Positions 32,254 to 40,888 of a stretch of 43,247 nucleotides of DNA are shown here, in pieces. Numbering within the stretch: the stretch's first letter is position 1; the number at the start of each line of letters is the position of its first letter. The stretch is from assembly GCA_964415245.1 (NCBI GenBank), contig CAYQAJ010000010.1, positions 1-43,247 on the forward strand. The letters run 5' to 3'. The DNA is from CAYQAJ01 sp964415245. GTDB lineage: Bacteria; Planctomycetota; Planctomycetia; Pirellulales; Pirellulaceae. The position numbers and the translations under genes are program-made. Below the pieces are notes generated by a model that did no database searches, had not been told where the DNA came from, and was given only the letters and a program-made list of their open reading frames with translations.

Positions 32254-34224
32254 GTGACAACTGTCCTCTCGATCGCCCTGTTGGCAATCGCCGCGTCTCC
32301 CGCCAGCAGCTATGAAGTGCTGAGCGATCAGCCGGCTCGCGGCGCGGCCAGTTTCGTCCAAGTCGATGCGGTCGACGGAAAAACGGGCCAAGCGATTCCT
32401 ATTCGCGTCGTTGTCACCGATTCCGCGGGCGGTCATCCCGACGGATCGGGACGTGGCGTGTACGACGACGGCCGGTTCTTTGCCGACGGTTCGTTCACGG
32501 TGGAAGCTCGGCAGGGGAAGACAAAAATCGAGATCAGCCACGGCCCGAACTATGTCCCGCTTTCGTTTTCGCTCGATGTCGAGCGCTCGCGCGAGTTGCA
32601 CCTGAAGGCCAGCTTGCAGCCCTGGTCTGCGCCCGAGGCGCGGGGCTGGTACGGGGGAGACAACCACGTCCACGCGCAGCACGACGAGAATGCCATTGTC
32701 AAGACGGATTTGCGCTACGCGGCGCTCCAAGGGCGGGCCAATGGGCTGAGCTTTCTTACCGAGGCGGGTTCCGACGTTTCGTATGCGGACATCGACAAGC
32801 TCGACACGGCGAACTTTTTGCTGCGCTACGCGGCGGAGATTCGTCCCGGTCCCTACGTCGGCCACTTGAACACACCGGGAATCGAGTCACCCATTCCCGA
32901 CGACGCGTATCGTTCGCTGGTCCATCGACCGCTGCCGGCACAAGCGGTGTTTCGGGCAGTGCGCGAGCGAGGCGGCGTCGTGATTCACACGCATCCGATG
33001 ACTCCCGTGCATCAACTGCACTGGATGGGCGCGGCGGAAGCGTACTCCGACGCGGTGCTCGGCGACTGTGCCGATCTGTTTGACGTCGACGCCGGCCATT
33101 CGCAGCAGTTGTGGTTCGCCATGTTGAATCTGGGTAATCGCATCGGCGTGAGCAGCTACACCGATTCGGCGCTCGGGCGGACGCGTACGTTGTCGCCGGG
33201 CGACCGCCGCGTCTATTGCCGGGCCGAACGATTCGACTATGCGTCGATCGTCGAGGCCATGCGCGGGGGGCGAACCATGGCGACCAACGGCGGACCGGTG
33301 TTCGCGTTCTTGTCCTTCGACGGCCACGAGCCGGGCGACACGGTTTCGGTCACCGCCAAAACCGTGGAAGCCGCGATAGAAGTACAAAGCCTCCACCCGC
33401 TGCGCGAGGTCGAAATGTACCAGAACGGCCGCCGCGTGGCGGCGTTCAACGTAAACGGCCGCCAGGGCCCGCTCGACTTGCGCAGCCAAATCGAACTGCC
33501 GCAAGACAAGCCGTCGTGGCTGGTCGCCCGCGCCGAGGACCAGGACGGCAAATGGTGCGTGACTTCGCCCATCTACTTCGAGCCCCCGCAAGAGCAGCAG
33601 GCGAAAGAGCCGCCGCCCTCCGCGTGGGCCATCTTGTTCGAGATCAACAATGCCTCCCGATTCGCCCGCTTGCGCCCGCAGTACTTCGCTCATCTGATCG
33701 TCACCGTAGGCGCGGGCGACCGCCTGTCGCAAGTCGAGCTGCTTCGCAATGGCGAGCGACTGCAGGTGTTTCGCGCCAGCGAGGGAGACCATCTGTCGGA
33801 GGATCGCATCCCGGTGACCCAGATGGAGGGCGAGTACGCCGAGGGCTGGATTTGGTTTCCCGACCACAAAACTCCACGGCACTTCCAAGCGGACGTACCG
33901 ATCACGCTGTCGGGCTGGTATTCGGTCGTCGCCACGACTGCCGAGGGCAAGACCATTCAATCGGACGCCATGCTGTACGAAGCCGCCAATCCCGCGTCGC
34001 ACGCCCTGTCGATCGCCCATGTTTCGGGCCCGGAAACGAAGCTGGCTCTGTGGGGCTACGGCGAAGACGCCCCCGTGGCCGATCTGGCGGCGTCGCCCGA
34101 AAACGGCCAGTGGTGGTACCCGCGCAACACATACTGGCGCCTACAGACCGAGTTCGGCGACCAGGATAGCGATCGGGGCTGGCCGAAAGAACAGCCTGTG
34201 ACGCGCTTTCGCCGGGGCAAATAG
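32254..34224 (+). CDS. CehA/McbA family metallohydrolase (PHP domain)
   Basis: The product has 656 residues from GTG 32254, preceded by GGAGG at 9 bases. A signal peptide (VLSIALLAIAASPASSYEV) is followed by a carboxypeptidase-regulatory-like beta domain (about 35-120). The PHP-type metal site comes next: WYGGDNHVHAQHDEN (Asp136, His138, His140), FLTEAGSD, GGVVIHTHPMTP and DLFDVDAG. Beta-sandwich modules fill the C-terminal half (VFAFLSFDGHEPGDTVSVT; WVI-like SGWYSVVATTAEGK). CehA/McbA enzymes are phosphoesterase or amidase-like metallohydrolases; this relative is exported, and its substrate cannot be predicted. It lies in the same direction as the LRR lipoprotein upstream and converges on the DUF1501 gene downstream. 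Confidence 0.88.
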   Translation: MTTVLSIALLAIAASPASSYEVLSDQPARGAASFVQVDAVDGKTGQAIPIRVVVTDSAGGHPDGSGRGVYDDGRFFADGSFTVEARQGKTKIEISHGPNYVPLSFSLDVERSRELHLKASLQPWSAPEARGWYGGDNHVHAQHDENAIVKTDLRYAALQGRANGLSFLTEAGSDVSYADIDKLDTANFLLRYAAEIRPGPYVGHLNTPGIESPIPDDAYRSLVHRPLPAQAVFRAVRERGGVVIHTHPMTPVHQLHWMGAAEAYSDAVLGDCADLFDVDAGHSQQLWFAMLNLGNRIGVSSYTDSALGRTRTLSPGDRRVYCRAERFDYASIVEAMRGGRTMATNGGPVFAFLSFDGHEPGDTVSVTAKTVEAAIEVQSLHPLREVEMYQNGRRVAAFNVNGRQGPLDLRSQIELPQDKPSWLVARAEDQDGKWCVTSPIYFEPPQEQQAKEPPPSAWAILFEINNASRFARLRPQYFAHLIVTVGAGDRLSQVELLRNGERLQVFRASEGDHLSEDRIPVTQMEGEYAEGWIWFPDHKTPRHFQADVPITLSGWYSVVATTAEGKTIQSDAMLYEAANPASHALSIAHVSGPETKLALWGYGEDAPVADLAASPENGQWWYPRNTYWRLQTEFGDQDSDRGWPKEQPVTRFRRGK

Positions 34225-34275
34225 GCGGGACAAGTTGGCGATGTGGTGCCGCGCACCGTGACGCGGCGCTTCGCG

Positions 34276-35505
34276 TCAGGTCTTGATTACGTCGAGCGGG
34301 TCGAATCGTTCGCCGAGGATCGGTTCGCTGTTGAACGTGAGCCACTTGTCGAGGACCGTGGCGTAGATGCGGCGGTAGTCGGTGTGGAACTTGAGGTCGC
34401 CGTCTTCCAGGTCGGTCATGCTGGGGTGCTCGCCGTGCACGCCCGGCACGACGCGGCCGCCGGCCAGGAACATGGGGGCAGCAGCGCCGTGGTCGGTGCC
34501 CCGGCTGGCGTTCTCTTTCACGCGGCGGCCGAACTCGCTGAAGGTCATCAGCAACGCGCGCTGGTCGTGGCCGTGATGGGCCAGGTCGTCGATGAAGGCG
34601 GAGACGGCGCCCGATAGCTCGGCCAACAGACCGGCGTGGGCCTGGGCCTGGTTCGAGTGGTTGTCGAAGCCGTCGAGCGTGACGTAATAGATGCGCGTTG
34701 AAAGGCCGGCGTCGATAAGCTGGGCCACATTCTTGAGCTTGCCCGCCAGGCCGGTGCCCGGATAGTTGATCGGCGTATCGTAGCTGCCGAGCGCCTGTTC
34801 GACGCGGCGGCTGGAAGTGAGGGCGGCGCGGGTGTTGTCTTGCACGAAGTCGAGCAGCGAGGTGGACTCGGCGCGGCGGACGGCGGCGACTTCTTCGACG
34901 GTGCGGCGGAGGTCGTCGCGGCCGCCGGTTTCGAGGCGGAACCGGTCGAGCGACACGATCGACGGCGTTTGCACGTTTTCGCCGACCAGGGCCAACGGCT
35001 GCGGCTCGGCGCCGAGGTGCAGAGCGGGTACGTCGCCCCCCACGCGGCGGTCGGCATCCAGGTAGCGGCCCAGCCAGCCGATCGGGCGATTGGTGGCCTG
35101 CTTGCGGTGGGCGGTGTGCCACAGGTCCATCGACTCGAAGTGCGAGCGATTGGGGTTGGGGTAACCGACGCCCTGAACGACCGCCAGGCGGCCATCTTCG
35201 AGCAGCTTCGAAAAGCCTTCCATCGAGTAGTGCAAACCGACCGCGTCGTCGACTTTGCGGATGAGCGCGTCGGCGATGGCGAGCGTGAAGCGGTTCTTGC
35301 GGTACTCTTCGTCGGCGTAGGGGATGACGGTGTTGAGGCCGTCGTTGCCGCCGCTGAGCTGCACGACGACCAGCACGTTGTCGCCCGAGGAGGCGGTTTC
35401 CTGCTCGGAGGCGGCCAACAGGAACCGCGGCACGAGCGAGCTGAACGAAATCAGCGCCGAGGAACCCAAGGCGCCGGCGAGGAATTGGCGACGGGTGGCT
35501 TTCAT
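34276..35505 (-). CDS. DUF1501 domain protein with Tat signal (partner of DUF1800)
   Basis: The product has 409 residues. The N-terminus KATRRQFLAGALGSSALISF is a twin-arginine signal (Arg5-Arg6). The DUF1501 body includes VVVQLSGGNDGLNTVIPYAD, RSHFESMDLWHTAHR, YVTLDGFDNHSNQAQAHAG, MTFSEFGRRVKENASRGTDH and GAAAPMFLAGG, which carry the Asp/His pattern of this phosphatase-superfamily-related family. It belongs to the subtype paired with DUF1800, distinct from the DUF1501 at 17048, whose partner is DUF1549/1553. It lies 156 bases downstream of the DUF1800 gene on the same strand; the gap is filled with simple repeats. The two products are thought to be exported together. No function is established to my knowledge. 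Confidence 0.92.
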   Translation of the reverse strand: MKATRRQFLAGALGSSALISFSSLVPRFLLAASEQETASSGDNVLVVVQLSGGNDGLNTVIPYADEEYRKNRFTLAIADALIRKVDDAVGLHYSMEGFSKLLEDGRLAVVQGVGYPNPNRSHFESMDLWHTAHRKQATNRPIGWLGRYLDADRRVGGDVPALHLGAEPQPLALVGENVQTPSIVSLDRFRLETGGRDDLRRTVEEVAAVRRAESTSLLDFVQDNTRAALTSSRRVEQALGSYDTPINYPGTGLAGKLKNVAQLIDAGLSTRIYYVTLDGFDNHSNQAQAHAGLLAELSGAVSAFIDDLAHHGHDQRALLMTFSEFGRRVKENASRGTDHGAAAPMFLAGGRVVPGVHGEHPSMTDLEDGDLKFHTDYRRIYATVLDKWLTFNSEPILGERFDPLDVIKT

Positions 35506-35514
35506 TTTGGTTTT

Positions 35515-35628
35515 TTCCGTTGTTCGTGGTCCGTTATTACTTTGTCCGTCGTCAGTGGTCCGTGGTCAGTTGTTGACGTTCTCTTTCCGTGCAACTGACA
35601 ACTGACAACGGACTACTGACAGCATCTC
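35515..35628. repeat. Short CAGTTGTCAGT/ACAACTGACA-type simple repeats
   Basis: AT-richer intergenic sequence made of degenerate copies of GTCAGT, GTGGTC and CAACTGACAACTGACAAC, in both orientations. A similar block lies on the other side of the DUF1800 gene at 37056-37190. Confidence 0.6.
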
Positions 35629-35629
35629 T

Positions 35630-35655
35630 TGGATTCCCGCCTTCGCGGGAATGAC
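35630..35655 (-). repeat. 26-bp dispersed palindromic repeat, copy 2
   Basis: On the minus strand it starts GTCATTCCCG and ends GGCGGGAATCCA. It is the same element as 28883-28908 except for three or so central bases. It lies 6 bases beyond the stop of the DUF1800 gene. Confidence 0.75.
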
Positions 35656-35661
35656 GGAAAC

Positions 35662-37032
35662 TCAACTCAATTGAAACTCGGGCAGCGTGCTTACCGTGTA
35701 CACCATGTCGGACAGCCGCCGGTTGCGGTCGCCGGCGCCGTTTTCGGCCAGATCGATCAGCATTTGCCGCGATTGGTCCGGCAGCGGCGCGGCCACGAGC
35801 AGATCGAGCACCCAGTCGACCGCCTTTTCCGCCGTGTCGAGGTTGTGCCGGTTGAACAGACCGACCAGCGGACCGCCGCCAAAGCGACTGTTCTGATCGT
35901 CGACCACGCGGCGCACCATGTTGGCCCGACCCAGCAGCGTGGCGGAGTTGATCCACGCGCGGCCGCCATCCCACCCCTTTACGTTCGGCGGGAAGAACGG
36001 CGCCTGGCCAAGCTGGTCGACCCCTTCGGCCAACGAATACAGGTTGGTCGTTCCTTCCAGGGCATACAGCAGTCCCACGGCCAGCTCGACCGGTGAGCGA
36101 ACCTTGGCCGCGCGGGCCATCGGCGAGAAGAAGAGCTGGCTCCCCAGCATCCGCTCGACGATCGGGCCGACGTTCCAATCGCCCGCCACGAGCTCTTCGG
36201 CCAAGGGCTCGATGAGCGCCGCCGGCGGCTCGGGCTCGTCGAACACAAAGAAGCGAATCAGCTTGCCGACGATGAACCGCGGGGCAGCCGGCTGCGCGAG
36301 CACAATGCGTACCGCGTCGTCGCCGCCGAGGTTGCCGCTCTCACCCAGGAACTCCTTCACTCCCTCGTCGTGCTGGTAGGGGTTGAACTCGAACTCGCCG
36401 CGACGCACCTCCCAGCCGGTAAAGCTGCGGGCCATCTCCTGGATATCGCGCTCGGTGTAGTTGCCCAGGCCCAGGCAGAACAGCTCCATCACCTCGCGGG
36501 CGAAGTTCTCGTTGGGGTGCAGTTTGCGGTTGGTGGCCGAGTCGAGGTACAGCAGCATGGCTGGGTCGCGGGCGATGCCGGAGACCATTTCGCGAAAGCT
36601 GCCCCGCGCGTGGGTGCGCAATAACTCGTTCTGGGCGAGCATGAGCTTGGGGTCGGTCACTTTGGCGGCGCTGGTGGCGAAGTGCCCGTGCCAGAACAGC
36701 GTGAGCTTTTCCAACAGCGGGTCGGGCGTGTAAAGCATGCGGTACAGCCACCACGCCGAAAGGTTTCGCGCGTTGCCCGAGGCCAGCATCGAATCGCCCA
36801 TGCGGGCCATTTCGGCGGCGAACTGTTCACCCGCTTCGGCCGGCTCCATGAGCTGCGCGACGACCTCTTGGGGCGAGCGCTTTTCGGCGGCGTCGAGCTG
36901 CGCGGTGGTGGCGGCAAACCCGGCGCGGCGGTAGAGATGCGCGGCGGCGGCGCGGTCCCAAGGGTTCTTGGCGTCGGGCTCAAAGGGGCTCCAGGCCCAG
37001 TCGGGGTCGACCTTGGTTACGTCGTCGGCCAT
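35662..37032 (-). CDS. DUF1800 domain protein
   Basis: The product has 456 residues and covers the whole DUF1800 family length: HLYRRAGFAATTAQLDAAEK at the start, LTLFWHGHFATSAAKVTDPK, then the family hallmark LHPNENFAREVMELFCLGLG with NYTERDIQEMARSFTGW. VKGWDGGRAWINSATLLGRA follows near the C-terminus. No cleavable signal peptide is visible: the start MADDVTKVDPDWAWSPF is acidic and hydrophilic. The partner DUF1501 protein has a Tat signal, so co-export is conceivable. It is the first gene of a two-gene minus-strand operon. It is flanked on both sides by similar simple repeats. The function of DUF1800 is not known. Confidence 0.92.
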   Translation of the reverse strand: MADDVTKVDPDWAWSPFEPDAKNPWDRAAAAHLYRRAGFAATTAQLDAAEKRSPQEVVAQLMEPAEAGEQFAAEMARMGDSMLASGNARNLSAWWLYRMLYTPDPLLEKLTLFWHGHFATSAAKVTDPKLMLAQNELLRTHARGSFREMVSGIARDPAMLLYLDSATNRKLHPNENFAREVMELFCLGLGNYTERDIQEMARSFTGWEVRRGEFEFNPYQHDEGVKEFLGESGNLGGDDAVRIVLAQPAAPRFIVGKLIRFFVFDEPEPPAALIEPLAEELVAGDWNVGPIVERMLGSQLFFSPMARAAKVRSPVELAVGLLYALEGTTNLYSLAEGVDQLGQAPFFPPNVKGWDGGRAWINSATLLGRANMVRRVVDDQNSRFGGGPLVGLFNRHNLDTAEKAVDWVLDLLVAAPLPDQSRQMLIDLAENGAGDRNRRLSDMVYTVSTLPEFQLS

Positions 37033-37055
37033 GGAATCATCTCGCGGCGAGAGTG

Positions 37056-37190
37056 TTCAGTTTTCAGTCGGAGGACGTCAGTTGTCAGTTGCTCGTTGTC
37101 AGTTGCAGGGAAAACGAATACCGAAAACGGTCAACCAACAACCGGCAACTAACAACTAACAACGGACGACTAACAACGCACAACCGACAA
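37056..37190. repeat. Short GTCAGTTGTCAGTTG/CAACTAACAAC-type simple repeats
   Basis: The left half has repeated GTCAGTTG-type units. The right half has ACAAC and ACTAACAAC-type units, so the two halves are partly complementary and can fold back. It fills most of the 159 bases between the DUF3352-like and DUF1800 genes. Confidence 0.6.
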
Positions 37191-37191
37191 A

Positions 37192-38964
37192 TCATTTCCC
37201 AGACTCTTCCGTGCGGAAGCCGAGACTCAATTCTATTCGCACTTGCTTCTGATCGTTGGCCAGGCTCAGCGAAGCGTTGCGGCCGGCGTCCAACAGAGTC
37301 AACAGGGCGTCGATCTGTTTGCCGGCCTCCTCTTCGCCGTGCCCTTGTTGCAGCATGTTCTGGGCAACCAGGTGCTGCCGATTGTCGGTCAGCACGTCGC
37401 GGAGGACGGCCAGGTCGAGCACGATTTCGGAGTTGGGCCGCTTCTCGTTCTCGACAACTTGTTTCTCCGCGCGAGCGGCCGCCAGATCGACCAACTCGCC
37501 GGCAAGCTGCCGCGTGCTGGAGACAACGACACGATCGCCCACGAAACCTACCGACGGCGAGAAGTTATGGTTGATGCGGCCGGGCTCGACGTCGCCCGGC
37601 AGATACGACGTGCCCACGACCTCGCCTTCGCCGCGCTTTTCGAATACGAGGTCCAACAGCGGTTGCCCGTTTTGCCCCCCGGCGATGTTCAGAAAGCCCA
37701 CCAGGCTCTGGAAGGAGACCCGCAAGGGCCGCTGCATCGCTTCGGGATCTTTCAACCGAAACACGAAGGCAAACGCGGGAATTTTTACGTCGGGCGACGC
37801 CTTTTCGTCTTCAAACGTTTGCCGCGCGGCGACGATCTGTATCTGGGGATCGAATGCACCGAGCACCTCGCGGCCGAAGTCGCGGCCCGAGAAGAACGTG
37901 GAGAGATTGCTGTCGGCTTGTGCGAGTTGCGCCGTGATGTTCTCGTCAAACAGCTCTTCCTTCGCCATCCACATTCCGCTCAGGTCGCGGTACGCGCCGA
38001 TGGTCAGCAGCGTTTCGCGAGGCAACAGCGGTGTGGGAGCCGTGCCGTTGCCTTCGGGGCCAAAGAAGTATTGCCGCGGCTTTTCGACCCAAGAGGGATC
38101 GTGCGGCGCCGCCAGCGCCAGCGCCAGGCGTTCGTCGTCGAAGTACAGGCTGGCCGTGGCGAAGGGCGTGTGACGCAAGGTGCTGACGATGCCCCCCAGC
38201 AACACTTCCAGGGCGGGATTGTCGCTCTTTTCCTTGAGAACGTTCTGGCCCGGCTCCGTCTGCCGCGCCGCTTCGGCATTGAGCCAGGCCCAGGCCGCCG
38301 GCTTGCCGACCACCGTCTTGCGGGCCGCCTGATACTGGTCGTTGTCGGCCAGCGACCGGCCTTCGCCTTCCACGATGCGATCGACGAGCGTTTTGCCGAG
38401 ATCGTTCTTGTTGGTGACCAACAGCCACGATCCAACCGCTGCGAACGTGCCGTCGTTGATCTTGTAGGCCGTGATGCCCTTGTACTCGGCCGACTTGACC
38501 GGGTCGGGCTGCCCGTTGTTTTTGGCATTGTTGCGTGCGAACGCGACGAGCACGTCGATCGCGTTCTTGAGGGACTTCTCGTCGCGGGCCTTGACCAGCA
38601 AGGCGACTCCCTGGGTGTTGGCGTCGAGGCCGGCGTAGATGCCACCTTCGGTGAGGGTCTCGACGGCTTCCTGCCATCCCATGCCCAATTGCGATTCGAC
38701 GAACGCCACGCCCAAGAGCAACTGCCGGTACTGCGGCGTGTTGAGGGCCGTTCGGTACGACTCGTTCGCTTCGAGCTGTTTGCGCAAGGGGTGGTCGAGC
38801 ACCGTGTGCAAGAGCTCAGCCGGCGCCGCGATTTCGACGTAGGCAATGGTTGACTCGGGCAGAAGTTGGTCAGCCGACTTTTCGGCGGCGCGGGCCGGCG
38901 CGGCGAGAAGTACGGCCAGCACGGGTGCCACGACCAACGGAATCAAATGGGAACGGCGGATCAT
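37192..38964 (-). CDS. Secreted DUF3352-like protein (590 aa)
   Basis: The ATG at 38964 follows GAGGGAG at 8 bases and starts a signal peptide (MIRRSHLIPLVVAPVLAVLL, cleaved near ARAAE). The mature protein begins KSADQLLPESTIAYVEIAAP, a hallmark of DUF3352-type secreted proteins in which a protein of unknown role opens with LP-x-x-T-xxYVxxxxP. Repeated modules follow: GIYAGLDANTQGVALLVKAR, YKGITAYKINDGTFAAVGSW and LLVTNKNDLGKTLVDRI, the last like the INDGTFA...LVTNDK block seen in these proteins. It has no metal or catalytic motif I can identify. It is probably an envelope protein. It lies upstream of the DUF1800-DUF1501 pair on the same strand but is separated by repeats. Confidence 0.82.
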   Translation of the reverse strand: MIRRSHLIPLVVAPVLAVLLAAPARAAEKSADQLLPESTIAYVEIAAPAELLHTVLDHPLRKQLEANESYRTALNTPQYRQLLLGVAFVESQLGMGWQEAVETLTEGGIYAGLDANTQGVALLVKARDEKSLKNAIDVLVAFARNNAKNNGQPDPVKSAEYKGITAYKINDGTFAAVGSWLLVTNKNDLGKTLVDRIVEGEGRSLADNDQYQAARKTVVGKPAAWAWLNAEAARQTEPGQNVLKEKSDNPALEVLLGGIVSTLRHTPFATASLYFDDERLALALAAPHDPSWVEKPRQYFFGPEGNGTAPTPLLPRETLLTIGAYRDLSGMWMAKEELFDENITAQLAQADSNLSTFFSGRDFGREVLGAFDPQIQIVAARQTFEDEKASPDVKIPAFAFVFRLKDPEAMQRPLRVSFQSLVGFLNIAGGQNGQPLLDLVFEKRGEGEVVGTSYLPGDVEPGRINHNFSPSVGFVGDRVVVSSTRQLAGELVDLAAARAEKQVVENEKRPNSEIVLDLAVLRDVLTDNRQHLVAQNMLQQGHGEEEAGKQIDALLTLLDAGRNASLSLANDQKQVRIELSLGFRTEESGK

Positions 38965-39105
38965 TGCGAAATCTCCCTCGTTCTGTTCGGCGCCAACTTG
39001 GATACGCGGCAAAGTTATCTACCCATGCTACCCTCGGTTCGGAGCCCGTGTTTCAGTTGCTTATCCTGCTCCTGGAGAATTCACACCATGCCCTCGCACG
39101 GGCTG

Positions 39106-39438
39106 TCACGGGCCGGCTTTCAGCATCCGTTCCAGGGCCTGCATGCCGGTCATTCCCTGGGTAACGCCCAACTTCTGGGCCGCCTGGCTCGCCGCGACGA
39201 TCTTCGCATCGTACAGGTCCTCCGGCTCACGCAGGGGATGAGCGGGGGTTCCCTTGGCAATGGCGACAGCCATGCCGAACTCGTCGGCGCAGGCCACGTC
39301 GTACAAACCGCACCCCACCACTCCGCTGGCCGTGTGGATGGCGCAGTACTGGCCGCCGTTCCAGGCGTAGCTGGCGCCGATCACCTCGCCGTGCGGGGTG
39401 TGCAAAGTGCGCTGATGGGCAACGGGCAGATTTGCCAT
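39106..39438 (-). CDS. DUF1805 domain protein (YunC-like)
   Basis: The product has 110 residues. It shows the compact DUF1805 pattern: VIGASYAWNGGQYCAIHTAS, GVVGCGLYDVACADEFGMAV, AIAKGTPAHPLREPEDLYDA and a C-terminal helix GVTQGMTGMQALERMLKAG. The YCAIHT-x-x-GVVGCGxYD core with Cys and His is conserved in bacterial and archaeal relatives such as YunC of Bacillus. The function is unknown; the fold is a small alpha/beta protein. The ATG at 39438 is the only reasonable start, because the upstream frame has no family character. It stands alone between the DUF3352-like gene and the TPR membrane protein, 160 bases from the latter, all on the minus strand. Confidence 0.88.
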   Translation of the reverse strand: MANLPVAHQRTLHTPHGEVIGASYAWNGGQYCAIHTASGVVGCGLYDVACADEFGMAVAIAKGTPAHPLREPEDLYDAKIVAASQAAQKLGVTQGMTGMQALERMLKAGP

Positions 39439-39598
39439 GATGGGCCTCGCGTCGAGACGAAGCTGCCGGCGAGCGCGCAGTATAGCACAACCACCGGAGA
39501 ATGTCCCGCATGGTGTCGCCTGATGCCCGGATTGCCGAAGTCGGCTTCGCCGAGTCGACGTGCGGATGAACGACGACGAAGGGCGCAGACAGGCGAGA

Positions 39599-40888
39599 TT
39601 ATCGCCGCGGAGTGACAGCGGGCAAGGCGTTGGCGACAAACTGCGATACAAACGCTCCGAGGAGGAAGAGCAGAAACAGAATGACACCCGGGAGGTCGAG
39701 AAGCAAGCGAAGGTCCGCGGCGAAGAAATTTGCCGACAGCATCAGCGCCACGCTGATCAGACCCACGACGGCAAGACTCAGCGTGATTAGCATCATGGTC
39801 GTCCGTGGCCATCCCTTGTGGCATTGATAGATCGACACCAGCGGGGGGATTACCAATCCGCAGGCCAGGGCCGCTAACAAGGCGCCGTCAAGCCCGAATC
39901 CGAAGTGCGTCACCAGCGATACTACGGCGCCCAGAACGCACAGTCCGACCCAATTGGCGGTAATGATCTGTTCGCGCGACAGCGCCAGCCGGCCGATGGG
40001 ATGCAGGCGCAGCAAGAGATTGAACAGCGGGTTGGCGACCCACGTCATGACCACAAATACGACATAAAGGACTATGAGAGGCATGATCCAGGGCGCCAGG
40101 TGCGGCTGGTTCCGAGCGACCGACAATACGGTCCAATAGCCGACACATCCGGCGATGATCACACCCCAGCGGGCTCGGCCGCTGAGCCTCGACATCCACA
40201 AAAAGTACGCCAGCATCCAGCGATAGATGAAATACCGCGCCTTAAGCGCCTCGACGATACCTCGCCGCGCCCAAACCATTTCCGGGTCGAGTCGCAGGGC
40301 TTCGCGAAAGTGTTCCATGGCTTTCTTGGGCTGCCCCTGTTCGATCAGCGTCCAGCCTTGGTTGGCGTGGGTCGTCGCGTCTTCGGGGTCGCGGGCCAAG
40401 GCCGCCGCGATGGTCTCGCCCGCCTGCGCCTTCCGCCCGAGTTTCACCAGCGCCATCGACCTCAAGTTGGCGCAAGTTACGTCTTCCGCGTCGAGTTCCA
40501 ATCCCTGCTCAGCGGCTTCCAGGGCCTTTCGCCACCGCCGTCGGTCGAGTTGTATTCGGGCCTGCTGGGCAAAAAACTCGGGACGATGTGGGTCGAGTTC
40601 GAGCGCCGCGCCAATCGCCCGCTCGGCCTCGGGGAAATGGTTTCTCGCACGCAGCACGATCGAGTGGGCATAGTGCGGATACGGGTCGTCCGGCGCAAGA
40701 TGAATCGCCATTTCGCCCGCCGCCGACGCTTCCTGAAACTTTTCCCGATGCGACAGACAAATCGCGAACAGCGCGTGCGCCGTGGCGTTCTGGGGATCGG
40801 CGGCGAGCGCTTGCCCCAACTGCTGTTCGGCAAGCTCGTAGCGCGCTTGCTCGACCAGCATGAACGCGCGTTGCAGATGCGGGTTCAT
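39599..40888 (-). CDS. TPR protein with C-terminal membrane domain (429 aa)
   Basis: The start ATG at 40888 overlaps the stop of the AAA+ gene (ATGA), so translation is coupled. Residues 1-205 form about six tetratricopeptide repeats (HLQRAFMLVEQARYELAEQQ; ATAHALFAICLSHREKFQEA; THANQGWTLIEQGQPKKAME). Residues about 215-425 form six or seven membrane helices (YRWMLAYFLWMSRL; GVIIAGCVGYWTVLSV; LIVLYVVFVVMTWVANPLF; NWVGLCVLGAVVSLVTHFGF; LVIPPLVSIY; LSLAVVGLISVALMLS; VILFLLFLLGAFVSQFVANA). The TPR part should face the cytosol as a docking platform. The coupled TPR-AAA+ protein makes a membrane-recruited ATPase complex plausible, though this is inference. Confidence 0.85.
   Translation of the reverse strand: MNPHLQRAFMLVEQARYELAEQQLGQALAADPQNATAHALFAICLSHREKFQEASAAGEMAIHLAPDDPYPHYAHSIVLRARNHFPEAERAIGAALELDPHRPEFFAQQARIQLDRRRWRKALEAAEQGLELDAEDVTCANLRSMALVKLGRKAQAGETIAAALARDPEDATTHANQGWTLIEQGQPKKAMEHFREALRLDPEMVWARRGIVEALKARYFIYRWMLAYFLWMSRLSGRARWGVIIAGCVGYWTVLSVARNQPHLAPWIMPLIVLYVVFVVMTWVANPLFNLLLRLHPIGRLALSREQIITANWVGLCVLGAVVSLVTHFGFGLDGALLAALACGLVIPPLVSIYQCHKGWPRTTMMLITLSLAVVGLISVALMLSANFFAADLRLLLDLPGVILFLLFLLGAFVSQFVANALPAVTPRR

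Noticed and set aside
30802..32865. 687-codon minus-strand open frame opposite the LRR lipoprotein
   Set aside because: Its apparent repeats are the antisense of the LRR repeats. The plus strand has ribosome site, lipobox and canonical LRR spacing.
37243..38853. 536-codon plus-strand frame opposite the DUF3352-like gene
   Set aside because: No domain or signal; the minus strand has a clear start, signal peptide and family hallmark.
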